A stretch of DNA of 64,000 bases from NCBI RefSeq assembly GCF_900086725.1, contig NZ_LT574838.1, positions 928,099 to 992,098 of the forward strand, in the 5' to 3' direction. This document shows positions 25,989 through 33,172 of this stretch, piece after piece (the first letter of the stretch is position 1; each line of letters begins with the position of its first letter). This stretch comes from Bariatricus massiliensis. Lineage in GTDB: Bacteria > Bacillota > Clostridia > Lachnospirales > Lachnospiraceae. Both the position numbers and the translations under genes were made by a program. Below the pieces are notes generated by a model, which worked only from the letters and a program-made list of their open reading frames with translations, did not search any database and was not told where the DNA came from.

Positions 25989-26155
25989 CTATACTCCTTT
26001 CCAGTCCTCTTGTCCCTAACAACCACGATTTCAAAACCTAAAAGGCTTGCTATGGCCCGGAGCGCATAGAGTGCCTCACGCATCTTATGCGACATCTGAT
26101 TGGCTCTCCCGATAGCTCTATCGGCTGTAGGGTCCCTATATCCCTCTCCGTTCAT
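25985..26155 (-). CDS. small hypothetical phage protein
   Basis: A 56-residue ORF starting MNGEGYRDPTADRAIGRANQ and ending DKRTGKEYR, with a basic, helical centre. ATGA overlap with the next gene and a one-base overlap with the lipoprotein gene show tight packing. GGAGGGAATTA lies before the ATG. No family was recognised. Confidence 0.6.
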   Translation of the reverse strand: MNGEGYRDPTADRAIGRANQMSHKMREALYALRAIASLLGFEIVVVRDKRTGKEYR

Positions 26156-26439
26156 TAATTCCCTTCCTCCATAGATATTTCTTCACTCTCCCCTTCCACG
26201 TGTACAACAATCCTTATTGGCTTACCGTTCCATCCACTGTTCTCTACATCAATTTCGCCAGAATAATCAAACACCTTGCCTTCTTCTGCATATACTTTGA
26301 TTGTTCCGGTCGTGCATCTTGTGGTAGTATGTACAATAACCGGCTCTGCTTTTTTCGGTTTCTCCGGGACGTTCTCACAAGATACCACACCAGCTATTAA
26401 CACCATTGTTACAATGATTGCACCTATTCTTTTTTTCAA
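26155..26439 (-). CDS. small phage-encoded lipoprotein
   Basis: A 94-residue protein with a signal peptide MKKRIGAIIVTMVLIAG and lipobox VVSC, cysteine at residue 21, so it should be anchored on the outer face of the membrane. The mature part has GTIKVYAEEGKVFDYSGEID, related in pattern to VTVYDFDGDVLQQYTGKFDV in the membrane protein at 30679-31074. Surface lipoproteins in phages often block superinfection, but those are usually expressed in the lysogen. This one is in the early operon, so the role is open. Confidence 0.65.
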   Translation of the reverse strand: MKKRIGAIIVTMVLIAGVVSCENVPEKPKKAEPVIVHTTTRCTTGTIKVYAEEGKVFDYSGEIDVENSGWNGKPIRIVVHVEGESEEISMEEGN

Positions 26440-26450
26440 TCTTCGTCCTC

Positions 26451-27476
26451 CTATGCTACTTTTTTTCTTATACTCCTTAATGTATCCGGCGTGCTTTCTG
26501 CGTAGTACCGTGATGTTACCGCAGGTGATGCATGCCCGAGCACTTCTTGTACAGTTCCTATGTCGTGTCCTTGATTCTTCAACTGCATGCCTAACGTCTT
26601 ACGCATCTTGTGCGGATACACTCTGTATGTGATATGCTGCCGCTCTGCGATAACCTTAAGCGCGGCCCTTACTCCGTCTGTAGTGAGGCGTTTGTATGGT
26701 GCTCTTAAACCGACAATTAGTGCCTCGTTGTTGTCTTTACGGCTGTCAAGATACTTTTCGACATGATATCGGGCAACCTCATCAAGGTATATTGTCCGGT
26801 ATCTGCCGCCCTTCTCACCGCAAATTAGGATGTCTCCCGTATTCCAGTCTATGTCTTTCCTGTTGATTGCAACCACTTCTCCAACCCTCGCCCCGGTGCT
26901 CCGCAATATCTCTATGATTGCCCTATCCCGTAGGCTTACGCATCCTTCCCGCAGGCGCTCTATCTGGTCTGGTCTAAAATAGTCTATCGGCTTTCTCGGT
27001 TCTTTCTTACGTTCTATAGCTTCTACCGGATTGTTGGCGATAAATTTCTCCTTTCGCAACCACGTAAAGAAGGCTTGAAGGAATTGCCGCTCATTATTAC
27101 ATGTGGTAGCCTGCTTGCGCTTCCCGCTGTTGTGCTCGTAATATCGCAAGTAATAATCTATGTCCAGCTCATCCATCTTTATTAGCGGCTTATCTATCTG
27201 TGCAATCAGATTCCTTACTGCCCGCTCATACTGTTCAATCGTCTTCTCAGACAGGTTCTTTTTCTTAATCTTCAATAGTTTGATAAGATATTCATTCTGT
27301 TCTTGTGCGCTGTTGTCCACCGTGGCCGGAAGAGTGGTTATCTCCTCCATGTTCACAAACACAAACTGCTCTTCAATTATTCTTTGCAGGATATCTAATT
27401 TGACCGCATCAAGGTACATTGACATCTGTACTACAATATTATTCATTACATTACTTTTTGCATTAGTATTTAACAT
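26451..27476 (-). CDS. tyrosine recombinase (second, non-integrase)
   Basis: A 341-residue XerC/D-like recombinase. The ATG at 27474-27476 (MLNTNAKSNVMNNIVVQ) follows AGGAGGACAAATT; the open frame runs on to 27650, but that part covers hairpins and has no ribosome site. A core-binding domain (about 65-150) precedes the catalytic domain with R in RSTGARVGEV, K in CGEKGGRYRTIYL, HKMRK, LGHAS and the tyrosine in SRYYAES. It is separate from the integrase at 40320 and lies between early genes and the late regulator. Possible jobs are the tail-fibre inversion or resolution of genome forms; both are inference. Confidence 0.85.
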   Translation of the reverse strand: MLNTNAKSNVMNNIVVQMSMYLDAVKLDILQRIIEEQFVFVNMEEITTLPATVDNSAQEQNEYLIKLLKIKKKNLSEKTIEQYERAVRNLIAQIDKPLIKMDELDIDYYLRYYEHNSGKRKQATTCNNERQFLQAFFTWLRKEKFIANNPVEAIERKKEPRKPIDYFRPDQIERLREGCVSLRDRAIIEILRSTGARVGEVVAINRKDIDWNTGDILICGEKGGRYRTIYLDEVARYHVEKYLDSRKDNNEALIVGLRAPYKRLTTDGVRAALKVIAERQHITYRVYPHKMRKTLGMQLKNQGHDIGTVQEVLGHASPAVTSRYYAESTPDTLRSIRKKVA

Positions 27477-27497
27477 AATTTGTCCTCCTCTTTTGTA

Positions 27498-27526
27498 TTG
27501 CCCAAGAGTTGTAATTATGTTATAAT
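27498..27526 (+). promoter_or_regulatory. predicted promoter for a small RNA
   Basis: TTGCCC at 27498-27503, a 17-base spacer and TATAAT at 27521-27526 on the + strand. It points away from the recombinase gene, and an intrinsic terminator follows after about 50 bases. Confidence 0.55.
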
Positions 27527-27532
27527 TCTCTT

Positions 27533-27588
27533 GGGTGGAGACAATGCGTTTAGAACTTTGGCGAGTTCGCATTGTCTTTTTTATTTTG
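27533..27588 (+). ncRNA. candidate small RNA of about 55 bases
   Basis: Between the promoter at 27498-27526 and an intrinsic terminator (GACAATGCG, a 19-base loop, CGCATTGTC, then TTTTTTATTTT) lies no ORF, so a short structured RNA is predicted. On the other strand GGGTGGA/TCCACCC and CCCAAGAG/CTCTTGGG form two stems that share the CCC/GGG bases and so compete. The RNA is antisense to the leader of the tyrosine recombinase gene if that leader extends this far. Expression is not shown. Confidence 0.45.
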
Positions 27589-27688
27589 CTCCACCCATAT
27601 CTATACACCCTATGTTTTCGTTGTGATACTTCCCTTTCTTTCCTTGTCATGCTATACTATCGTTAGCAATTAAAGGAGCGAATCATTT

Positions 27689-27943
27689 ATGAATTTTGAC
27701 TATTATTCTGTTTTACATGATGCAATTAATAATATTGTTGCTGGCCTTAAAGAAGTATTTCTTAGCAAACCCATGATAATCATATATGCTGGCTTGATAG
27801 TTTCTGCAATAGCATCTTTCTTTATTAAGCACATATCTTATAACTGTTTTAGGCTTACTGGCGATTCCAAACGCAAAGCAAAGAAGAAGTCTAATCTATT
27901 GGCTGATTTCCTTTCTTTAATTGATTCTTTTCGCGGAAAATAA
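27689..27943 (+). CDS. small membrane protein, lone + strand gene
   Basis: An 84-residue protein starting MNFDYYSVLHDAINNIVAGL, with a membrane helix at about 28-47 (PMIIIYAGLIVSAIASFFIK) and a basic tail (SKRKAKKKSN). AAAGGAGCGAATCATTT precedes the ATG, and a TATACT box lies about 40 bases upstream. It is encoded against the direction of all surrounding early genes, which suggests a moron expressed in the lysogen. No family was recognised; an exclusion or toxin role is possible but unsupported. Confidence 0.65.
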   Translation: MNFDYYSVLHDAINNIVAGLKEVFLSKPMIIIYAGLIVSAIASFFIKHISYNCFRLTGDSKRKAKKKSNLLADFLSLIDSFRGK

Positions 27944-27962
27944 TTATCCATTAAAGTGCCGT

Positions 27963-28196
27963 TTACCATCCGATAATACAGTATCCTTGCGTAAGTCCAT
28001 ATTCCGGAACATTACGCAAGACATATTTTATATACCGACGCACACTATTACCCGTATATCCGTTATTCCATTCTTCTAAAATAAGTAAATCACCTGCTTG
28101 AATACCATCTTCATCCTTGCGAAGTTCAAAATTCTTCTCTCGCGCTCGTACCGCTCGGAAATATTCGGGTTTGATTTTCTTCCTAATGACATTCAA
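27963..28196 (-). CDS. ASCH/DUF3850-type protein
   Basis: A 77-residue protein read from a TTG (28194-28196) that follows GGAGG; the longer frame to 28313 lies inside the preceding gene. The start NVIRKKIKPEYFRAVRAREK, then NFELRKDEDGIQAGDLLILE and a C-terminal YVLRNVPEYGLTQGYCIIGW are diagnostic of DUF3850, an ASCH-like RNA-binding fold. It may bind or modify RNA. The start overlaps the DUF551 gene by 14 bases. Confidence 0.85.
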   Translation of the reverse strand: MNVIRKKIKPEYFRAVRAREKNFELRKDEDGIQAGDLLILEEWNNGYTGNSVRRYIKYVLRNVPEYGLTQGYCIIGW

Positions 28197-28587
28197 TTTG
28201 GTTATCCTCCTTCTCCGGCTCTTTCCGGTATGGTTCATGGAGTTTCCACGCAACCACATTTTCAATTTTACCGTGCCGTTTATCCATCCATTTCTCCCCA
28301 TCGTAATACCCAAATGTGTATTCTATGGTATCGGTCATGTATGCCACTTCAAAACGCCTCATATAATATTCACATCTGTCCGAAGTTTCTAAATATTCTG
28401 TTTTTTCCGGCAACCGCTCCGATACCGAAATCCACTGCAATACCGTAGGCTGTTTCTCTACCAACTTTTTAATTTGGTGCTGGTACAGATTCGCAATTTT
28501 TTGCGCTCCAGTATTACAATCCCTACAATAATCTTTAATTCTTAATTCAATTCGATTCATCAATTTATCTGCATCAATCAACCTCAT
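28183..28587 (-). CDS. DUF551-containing protein
   Basis: A 134-residue protein. The start RLIDADKLMNRIELRIKDY is an N-terminal block seen on many phage proteins. The C-terminal half has WISVSERLPE near residue 52, VAYMTDTIEYTFGYYDGEKW and NVVAWKLHEPY, the DUF551 pattern. Its function is unknown; it belongs to the accessory part of the early operon. Confidence 0.8.
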   Translation of the reverse strand: MRLIDADKLMNRIELRIKDYCRDCNTGAQKIANLYQHQIKKLVEKQPTVLQWISVSERLPEKTEYLETSDRCEYYMRRFEVAYMTDTIEYTFGYYDGEKWMDKRHGKIENVVAWKLHEPYRKEPEKEDNQIECH

Positions 28588-28606
28588 TTTTCTGCCCCCT
28601 TAAATC

Positions 28607-28825
28607 TCAGTTTACGCGCCCAAGAGCTTTTTTATATGCAGCTTCTCTACACTCATCGCCTGATGCAAAATCTCTGTCAACCCACGGTGCACCAGAACGG
28701 CAATCGGGACACCAAAAATGACATTGCAATTTGACACCAATTCCATTTCTATTAGTGTGTATATGCGGTTCTGTACACTGCATTTTACCCCCGCAATATG
28801 GACATATGACTACATATTCATCCAT
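28607..28825 (-). CDS. Lar-like zinc-finger protein
   Basis: A 72-residue protein with CPYCGGKM (residues 8-15) and CPDC near 39-42, a two-knuckle zinc ribbon, followed by GDECREAAYKKALGRVN. The layout is that of the Lar (restriction alleviation) family. In Rac phage, Lar relieves type I restriction; here the anti-restriction role is inferred from family resemblance only. Confidence 0.6.
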   Translation of the reverse strand: MDEYVVICPYCGGKMQCTEPHIHTNRNGIGVKLQCHFWCPDCRSGAPWVDRDFASGDECREAAYKKALGRVN

Positions 28826-28851
28826 GCTTTTCCTCCTTAAAGTTTAATTTC

Positions 28852-29190
28852 CTATCCTACCCAAATAACAATGGCTTTAACAAATTCTGCTTCTGCTACT
28901 TTTTTATCAATCATCTTTTCAAATTCTTCGTCACTAAGGTCTTTATACTCATCCTCATCACTAAATTCGTCTGCCAACCCTTCCCTATATTCATCCTCTG
29001 TCATCCATTTGTTATCATATAAAATAAGCTCCTCAATCTCTCCTTTGCTTGCATCAGCCTGATTATAGTTATAATCACCTGTGTAGGACTCTTCGCCGCA
29101 AAAAATAAGTACTGGCAATTCTGGATTATTTAAAATCAATTCTCTCAACACAGTGGTGTCCGGCAACGAACAATCTTTTTTTGTACTCAT
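28852..29190 (-). CDS. acidic early phage protein
   Basis: A 112-residue protein starting MSTKKDCSLPDTTVLRELIL with GGAGG upstream of the ATG at 29188-29190. The sequence is strongly acidic in the centre (EFSDEDEYKDLSDEEFEKMI) and ends AEFVKAIVIWVG. The opening (LNNPELPVLIFCGEE) resembles small phage proteins that begin with a short predicted alpha-beta unit. High acidity is a feature of DNA mimics but is not proof. Function is unknown. Confidence 0.65.
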   Translation of the reverse strand: MSTKKDCSLPDTTVLRELILNNPELPVLIFCGEESYTGDYNYNQADASKGEIEELILYDNKWMTEDEYREGLADEFSDEDEYKDLSDEEFEKMIDKKVAEAEFVKAIVIWVG

Positions 29191-29210
29191 TTCTATTTCC
29201 TCCATAAAGT

Positions 29211-29381
29211 TTAATTCTCTTTCAGTGAGTCTATGTCATCTTTCAAACATAAAAATCTTGACATACATCGTTTCTGTTCTTCAAACTTTCCTTTATACCA
29301 ATCTATCGAAGATTGTGTTTCTTTCATTTCTTCTGTAAGTTTTTCGATAAACATGTTAACAACGCTTTCTAATTCTTCCAT
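29211..29381 (-). CDS. small coiled-coil phage protein
   Basis: A 56-residue ORF starting MEELESVVNMFIEKLTEEMK and ending DDIDSLKEN. It is almost wholly helical and may be a coiled coil. GGAGGGTATAGGC precedes the ATG. It is spaced like the other genes of this operon, with an AAAGTTTAATT-like joint before the next gene. No function is assigned. Confidence 0.55.
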   Translation of the reverse strand: MEELESVVNMFIEKLTEEMKETQSSIDWYKGKFEEQKRCMSRFLCLKDDIDSLKEN

Positions 29382-29402
29382 GCCTATACCCTCCGCTAAA
29401 GT

Positions 29403-29573
29403 TTAATTTTGAATTGTCGTTGTATACTTAACATTGCTAAAAGGCAGCGTCATAATCATTAGCCCGTCTCGTATGACGACATAACAACCCTCGTTACAGA
29501 TTATAAAATCGTCACAGTCAACAGATATGTGCGTCCCATCATTAAAAAATATCCTAACTGTATATGGTCTCAT
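29403..29573 (-). CDS. small beta-rich phage protein
   Basis: A 56-residue ORF starting MRPYTVRIFFNDGTHISVDC and ending YTTTIQN. It is predicted to be all beta with three cysteines. GGAGGTACGAA precedes the ATG. No family was recognised. Confidence 0.55.
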   Translation of the reverse strand: MRPYTVRIFFNDGTHISVDCDDFIICNEGCYVVIRDGLMIMTLPFSNVKYTTTIQN

Positions 29574-29595
29574 TTCGTACCTCCATAAAGTATAA

Positions 29596-29877
29596 TTAGT
29601 CTATTGAGTATCGTTCTTTTATTCTTTGTATTCTTTTATCAGTTTCATCTGGGAAAAATTCTGTTGAACCACCGTTATTCCCAGTTTCCAGTCCATTTTG
29701 CCAAATGTATTCAATCATCTGAATGTATGCTTCTTTTCTCGTGATTTTTCCTTCCAGTATGGAAGATAGGAGGTCATTATTACATAATGTTCCACAAAAA
29801 TCACATGGTTCACCATATTGACTTGTTATATAATCATAATCGTCTCTGGCTTGTTTTAAAGAGATATTTTCACACAT
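29596..29877 (-). CDS. small phage protein with a cysteine pair
   Basis: A 93-residue protein starting MCENISLKQARDDYDYITSQ; the ATG at 29875-29877 has AAGGAGG upstream. It has CDFCGTLCNND near 26-36 and a C-terminal helix DKRIQRIKERY. The ORF can be extended upstream by 13 residues but that part overlaps the previous gene. It may bind zinc; function is unknown. Confidence 0.6.
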   Translation of the reverse strand: MCENISLKQARDDYDYITSQYGEPCDFCGTLCNNDLLSSILEGKITRKEAYIQMIEYIWQNGLETGNNGGSTEFFPDETDKRIQRIKERYSID

Positions 29878-29902
29878 TATATTTGCCTCCTTAAAGCTCA
29901 AT

Positions 29903-30526
29903 TTAACCTGTTGCATACGAATACCCGGCTTCTGCGTACACCCAGTCCCCGCTAGTACAACGATACATATTCTTCGAAACCGGCGTGTACTCTATCAGTT
30001 CTACGGTAACTCCATACTCTTTAAGTTCTTCTATTCCCCTCGTGAATTCTTTAATGGTTTTACTGCAATTTTTAGAAATGTGATGATAGGTCATGAAATC
30101 TTTCATGTACAGCAATCCGTTTCCTATATCACCGTAAAATGCAATCATTTTACGGCCATCTACATTTCTTTTGTAGGTATATGCTACGACCTCATGCAGG
30201 ATAATGTCTGACGCTCTTATGACAGCATGTTCAGAGAGGAATTTCTCACTTATTTCTTTTGCTTGTCCTTTGTCTGTAAACACACGCTGTCCCATATCGC
30301 TGTTATATATTACGCCATATCCACCAGATTCTTTTGATATGCAATATCCCCTATCATTCCCTCCATCTCTGCACGCCCAGTTCCTTTCGAGGACTACACT
30401 TCTTTCAACGTCTCCTTTATGTACTACAAATACTACTTGCCCTGTTTCAAGTAATCTTGCTGGTTCCTTATAACTTATTTGTGCCTCGTATTCAAGTAGG
30501 GTTATTTGCCCCTCCACTTCGTTCAC
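29903..30526 (-). CDS. hypothetical early phage protein
   Basis: A 207-residue protein starting MNEVEGQITLLEYEAQISYK. The opening (QITLLEY) is seen on several phage proteins. There is a block GGYGVIYNSDMGQRVFTDKG in the middle and YRCTSGDWVYAEAGYSY at the end. AGGAGGTG precedes the ATG. No enzyme motif was recognised. Confidence 0.6.
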   Translation of the reverse strand: MNEVEGQITLLEYEAQISYKEPARLLETGQVVFVVHKGDVERSVVLERNWACRDGGNDRGYCISKESGGYGVIYNSDMGQRVFTDKGQAKEISEKFLSEHAVIRASDIILHEVVAYTYKRNVDGRKMIAFYGDIGNGLLYMKDFMTYHHISKNCSKTIKEFTRGIEELKEYGVTVELIEYTPVSKNMYRCTSGDWVYAEAGYSYATG

Positions 30527-30529
30527 CTC

Positions 30530-30649
30530 CTAAAAAGTCCTTCCTTCGTTAAAGGGCCATTTTAATAAATCTCCTTCTCCATCTCCTCCATATATCTCGG
30601 AGTCATTAATTTCAAAATATAAAATCAGCGTTGCATTTACTTTTTCCAT
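30530..30649 (-). CDS. very small phage ORF
   Basis: A 39-residue ORF (MEKVNATLILYFEINDSEIY, ending FNEGRTF) with AAAGGATAATAG before the ATG. Its stop lies at the ribosome site of the 207-residue gene, so it may couple translation. Support is the ribosome site and tight packing only. Confidence 0.4.
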   Translation of the reverse strand: MEKVNATLILYFEINDSEIYGGDGEGDLLKWPFNEGRTF

Positions 30650-30678
30650 CTATTATCCTTTCCGAATCTCTTTGATAA

Positions 30679-31074
30679 CTAGTTCTCATCAATGATAACC
30701 GTTCCAGTCGTGTAATATATGACATGCCGTTTCCCTTTCTCATCATCGAATTTAATTCGCTCCGAATCATAAGAAACATCAAACTTTCCTGTGTATTGCT
30801 GTAAAACATCTCCGTCAAAGTCATATACCGTAACCGTTCGTTCTATACCACCTGATATATTGCTTTGCGTATCCTTGATGGCTCTTTTCCCTCCTTCCGT
30901 ATTGTAGAGCCACCATGCGAGACCCCCGCATATAAGAGCGGCCACTACAAGAGACGCAATCAGGCCCGCTATACATGACTTGCCACCTCCATTTGCCAAT
31001 CCATAAATATTAACGCCTGCTATTATTAGTCCTATTGCTCCCACGATAATAATCATTGTCCATGTAAAAATCAT
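30679..31074 (-). CDS. membrane protein related to the phage lipoprotein
   Basis: A 131-residue protein. The ATG at 31072-31074 has AAGGAG 8 bases upstream; an upstream TTG is less likely. There are two membrane segments, about 4-24 and 34-56 (AGLIASLVVAALICGGLAWW), then a beta domain VTVYDFDGDVLQQYTGKFDV with IYYTTGTVIIDEN at the end. The same beta pattern occurs in the lipoprotein at 26155-26439. It is probably an envelope protein made early in infection. Confidence 0.65.
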   Translation of the reverse strand: MIFTWTMIIIVGAIGLIIAGVNIYGLANGGGKSCIAGLIASLVVAALICGGLAWWLYNTEGGKRAIKDTQSNISGGIERTVTVYDFDGDVLQQYTGKFDVSYDSERIKFDDEKGKRHVIYYTTGTVIIDEN

Positions 31075-31087
31075 ATCTTTGTCTCCT

Positions 31088-31522
31088 TTACTCAAATTCT
31101 TTTAAGATTCTCTGTTGTTCGAGCATGCTCTCTTTTATCTTCTCCAGCTGTACTGTATTGGCACTGATTTTTCTTTTCATTACCTCCAGTTCTTCCGTGT
31201 TTTCAATTATTGCCTTTAAGAGCTTATACACCTCGCTTATCTTCCTGTCAGTCTCATGTGCCATTTTGAATATGTTTTCCAGCGCCTTGACTTCCCCGTT
31301 ACTTCCGCCCGTATCAATCAAACTGCCCGGTTCTAACCCCAGAAGCAGACACATAAGCTTTTCCATACTCTCAGGTTGTTCTATGCTCTTTTTCAAGCTG
31401 TAGACATAGCTTTTGCTTCTTCCCAACTCGTAAGAAAACTCTTCTTGTGTCTTTCCACTTTCTTTTATTTTCCGGCAGAGCAGTTGATAATCAAGCTTTA
31501 CCTTCTTTGTACCCTTTGCCAT
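31088..31522 (-). CDS. XRE-like helix-turn-helix protein with coiled coil
   Basis: A 144-residue protein. Residues about 8-60 form a Cro/CI-like helix-turn-helix (CRKIKESGKTQEEFSYELGR, SKSYVYSLKK). The C-terminal 60 residues (EVYKLLKAIIENTEELEVMK) form a coiled coil. It probably regulates the replication module that follows. The gene is in the early operon, 22 bases from the replication protein gene. Confidence 0.7.
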   Translation of the reverse strand: MAKGTKKVKLDYQLLCRKIKESGKTQEEFSYELGRSKSYVYSLKKSIEQPESMEKLMCLLLGLEPGSLIDTGGSNGEVKALENIFKMAHETDRKISEVYKLLKAIIENTEELEVMKRKISANTVQLEKIKESMLEQQRILKEFE

Positions 31523-31544
31523 TTCTTTTCTGCAAACCTCCTTG

Positions 31545-32306
31545 TTATCTCAATAGCTGCCTTTCCAGCTCATCCATGTTGTAATCACGTTCTATGTATC
31601 CCTTCCCACCTGCCGACACATCCTGATTGAGATATGATTCGAATTTGGTTCCGAAGAGTGTGGAAGGGCGTAAATATGAACGCATATCTTTTTCTCCGGC
31701 CTTTTCCGGTTTTGACCCCCACTCTAAAACCTTTATGTCAATGACTTTCTTAAAATCATCAAGCGTATATCCTTCTTTGAATCTAGCTTTCATATGCTTT
31801 ATGGTATCCTTAGACTTGTCCTTGAATCCCTTGCCAGTCTTCATGTTAAGATAGTCAATCACCTCTTTGTACGGGTACTCCGAAGTGGCACTGTCCTTGT
31901 ACGGGTACTCGGTCGTGCTCTGCTCGACAATATTATTATTTAATTCATTATCATATTCATATACATATACATATTCATTATCAGGTTTTTTTGCTTTGCT
32001 TTGGTTTTCGCAAAAACCATTTGCTTTTTTTGGTTTACTTACAGAATCACTTGCTTTAGGTCTGCCTCCTTTACTGCCCGCTTCTCTACGCTTTTCAACG
32101 ATGGATTTATATTTTTCTTTGTCCCTATCCAACTGGTCTTTGATAAAGCTGAACGCCATCTTAGTCATGCCATCCATCTCCGAAATAGTTCCATCGGCGG
32201 CGTATAGCATTATGGCCGTAAATAAGTCTCCACGCTGTTCCCTGCTCAACATTTCAATATGTTTCATGTAACTGGTATACAGCACAAAACTGTTTTTATC
32301 CTGCAA
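31545..32306 (-). CDS. phage replication initiation protein (DUF6291 / Phg_2220_C)
   Basis: A 253-residue protein read from TTG (32304-32306) with AGGTGG upstream; a GTG 9 bases earlier is an alternative. The N-terminal 85 residues (DKNSFVLYTSYMKHIEMLSR, GDLFTAIMLYAADG) are of the DUF6291 type. A linker with two EYPYK repeats follows. The C-terminal part has VIDYLNMKTGKGFKDKSKDT, DDFKKVIDIKVLEW and YLRPSTLFGTKFESYL, the phage conserved C-terminal domain (PF09524). Such proteins open the phage origin and load helicase. No separate DnaC or helicase gene was found here. Confidence 0.8.
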   Translation of the reverse strand: MQDKNSFVLYTSYMKHIEMLSREQRGDLFTAIMLYAADGTISEMDGMTKMAFSFIKDQLDRDKEKYKSIVEKRREAGSKGGRPKASDSVSKPKKANGFCENQSKAKKPDNEYVYVYEYDNELNNNIVEQSTTEYPYKDSATSEYPYKEVIDYLNMKTGKGFKDKSKDTIKHMKARFKEGYTLDDFKKVIDIKVLEWGSKPEKAGEKDMRSYLRPSTLFGTKFESYLNQDVSAGGKGYIERDYNMDELERQLLR

Positions 32307-32353
32307 GGCAACCACCTGCCTTTCGCTCTACAAACAGGGATATTTGAGCCTCC

Positions 32354-32770
32354 TCATGCAGCATCTTTCTTGTGTTTCTTCTTCCCTTTCCCCTGTTTTT
32401 TCTTTTCACCTTCTGTCCTCCAATCAATCCCACAATTGCGAAGAGTCTGCCTCGCTGACTTTAGTGACCAGCCTATATGTTTTAGCCTGCTCTCTTCCTG
32501 CCGCACATACCTTATCAGTTTCTTTCGGTCCTCTTCATCGTTCATGTCAGGGATGAAGTATCCACGCCCCATCTGTAAGTTAAGGATTGGTATTTCCCGC
32601 CTCGCTAATGCGATTGCATTTCGGACATATCTATCCGGCAGGCCGCAGGTCTTGACCAAATCAGACCTTCTTATTGCCTTTTCGCTCCCCGTAGGGATAT
32701 AGTCCAATATATTAAAATTCTTTCTGCCAATCTGGCGAAGGTAATCAACTAACTCTATCTGTCCTTCCAC
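32354..32770 (-). CDS. winged-helix phage protein
   Basis: A 138-residue protein from a GTG (32768-32770) with AAGGAG upstream. It has a wHTH-like region (AIRRSDLVKTCGLPDRYVRN, then IPILNLQMGRGYFIPDMNDE) and a strongly basic C-terminus (KKKQGKGKKKHKK). It probably binds DNA near the replication genes. An inverted repeat lies just before the gene. Confidence 0.65.
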   Translation of the reverse strand: MEGQIELVDYLRQIGRKNFNILDYIPTGSEKAIRRSDLVKTCGLPDRYVRNAIALARREIPILNLQMGRGYFIPDMNDEEDRKKLIRYVRQEESRLKHIGWSLKSARQTLRNCGIDWRTEGEKKKQGKGKKKHKKDAA

Positions 32771-32784
32771 GAGTTCTCCTTTCC

Positions 32785-32810
32785 CCTCCGGCCCGCATAA
32801 TAGCCGGAGG
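32785..32810. repeat. inverted repeat upstream of the winged-helix gene
   Basis: CCTCCGGC, a 10-base loop, GCCGGAGG, with no T-run. It lies between the HNH-like gene and the wHTH gene. It could be an operator or a structure affecting translation. Confidence 0.45.
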
Positions 32811-32875
32811 CAAACTGTGTATGATTATGCTACTGTGATATACTACTTATGCGTGAAACTTATGTTTACGGGTTA

Positions 32876-33172
32876 CTATAGCCAAGACCTACCGAAGACA
32901 TTTATGAACTCTTCACGTGTCCCATGATGTTCTTCGAAATAAGCCTGTGCCATCTGTTTTAGTTCCAAATCCAATCCGTGATTGGGGTTATCATGTACGC
33001 TGCCCGGATAATTCTCATGTAAATAATGGGCCAACAGTATTATAAAATTGTATGTTTCAGATAAGTCCCGCCTACTGCCATAAAAAATATGATGACGGTG
33101 GCAATATGGTGTATCAGTGAAATAACAGTGTTCCATATCATCGGTGAAGACGCTCCGCAATTTTTTACCCAA
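32876..33172 (-). CDS. small HNH-like phage protein
   Basis: About 98 residues from TTG (33170-33172) with GGGGAG 6 bases upstream; a TTG two codons earlier is the alternative. The start (GKKLRSVFTDDMEHCYFTDT) and the PYCHRHHIFYGSRRDLSETY block (H-HHIF) form an HNH-like motif found in a family of small phage proteins encoded next to recombination genes. A C-terminal AQAYFEEHHGTREEFINVFG completes it. Nuclease activity is likely but not shown. It overlaps the NinB-like gene by 8 bases. Confidence 0.7.
   Translation of the reverse strand: MGKKLRSVFTDDMEHCYFTDTPYCHRHHIFYGSRRDLSETYNFIILLAHYLHENYPGSVHDNPNHGLDLELKQMAQAYFEEHHGTREEFINVFGRSWL

Noticed and set aside
27477..27650. N-terminal extension of the second tyrosine recombinase
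   Set aside because: The extension covers hairpins, has no ribosome site, and the internal ATG at 27474-27476 follows AGGAGG.
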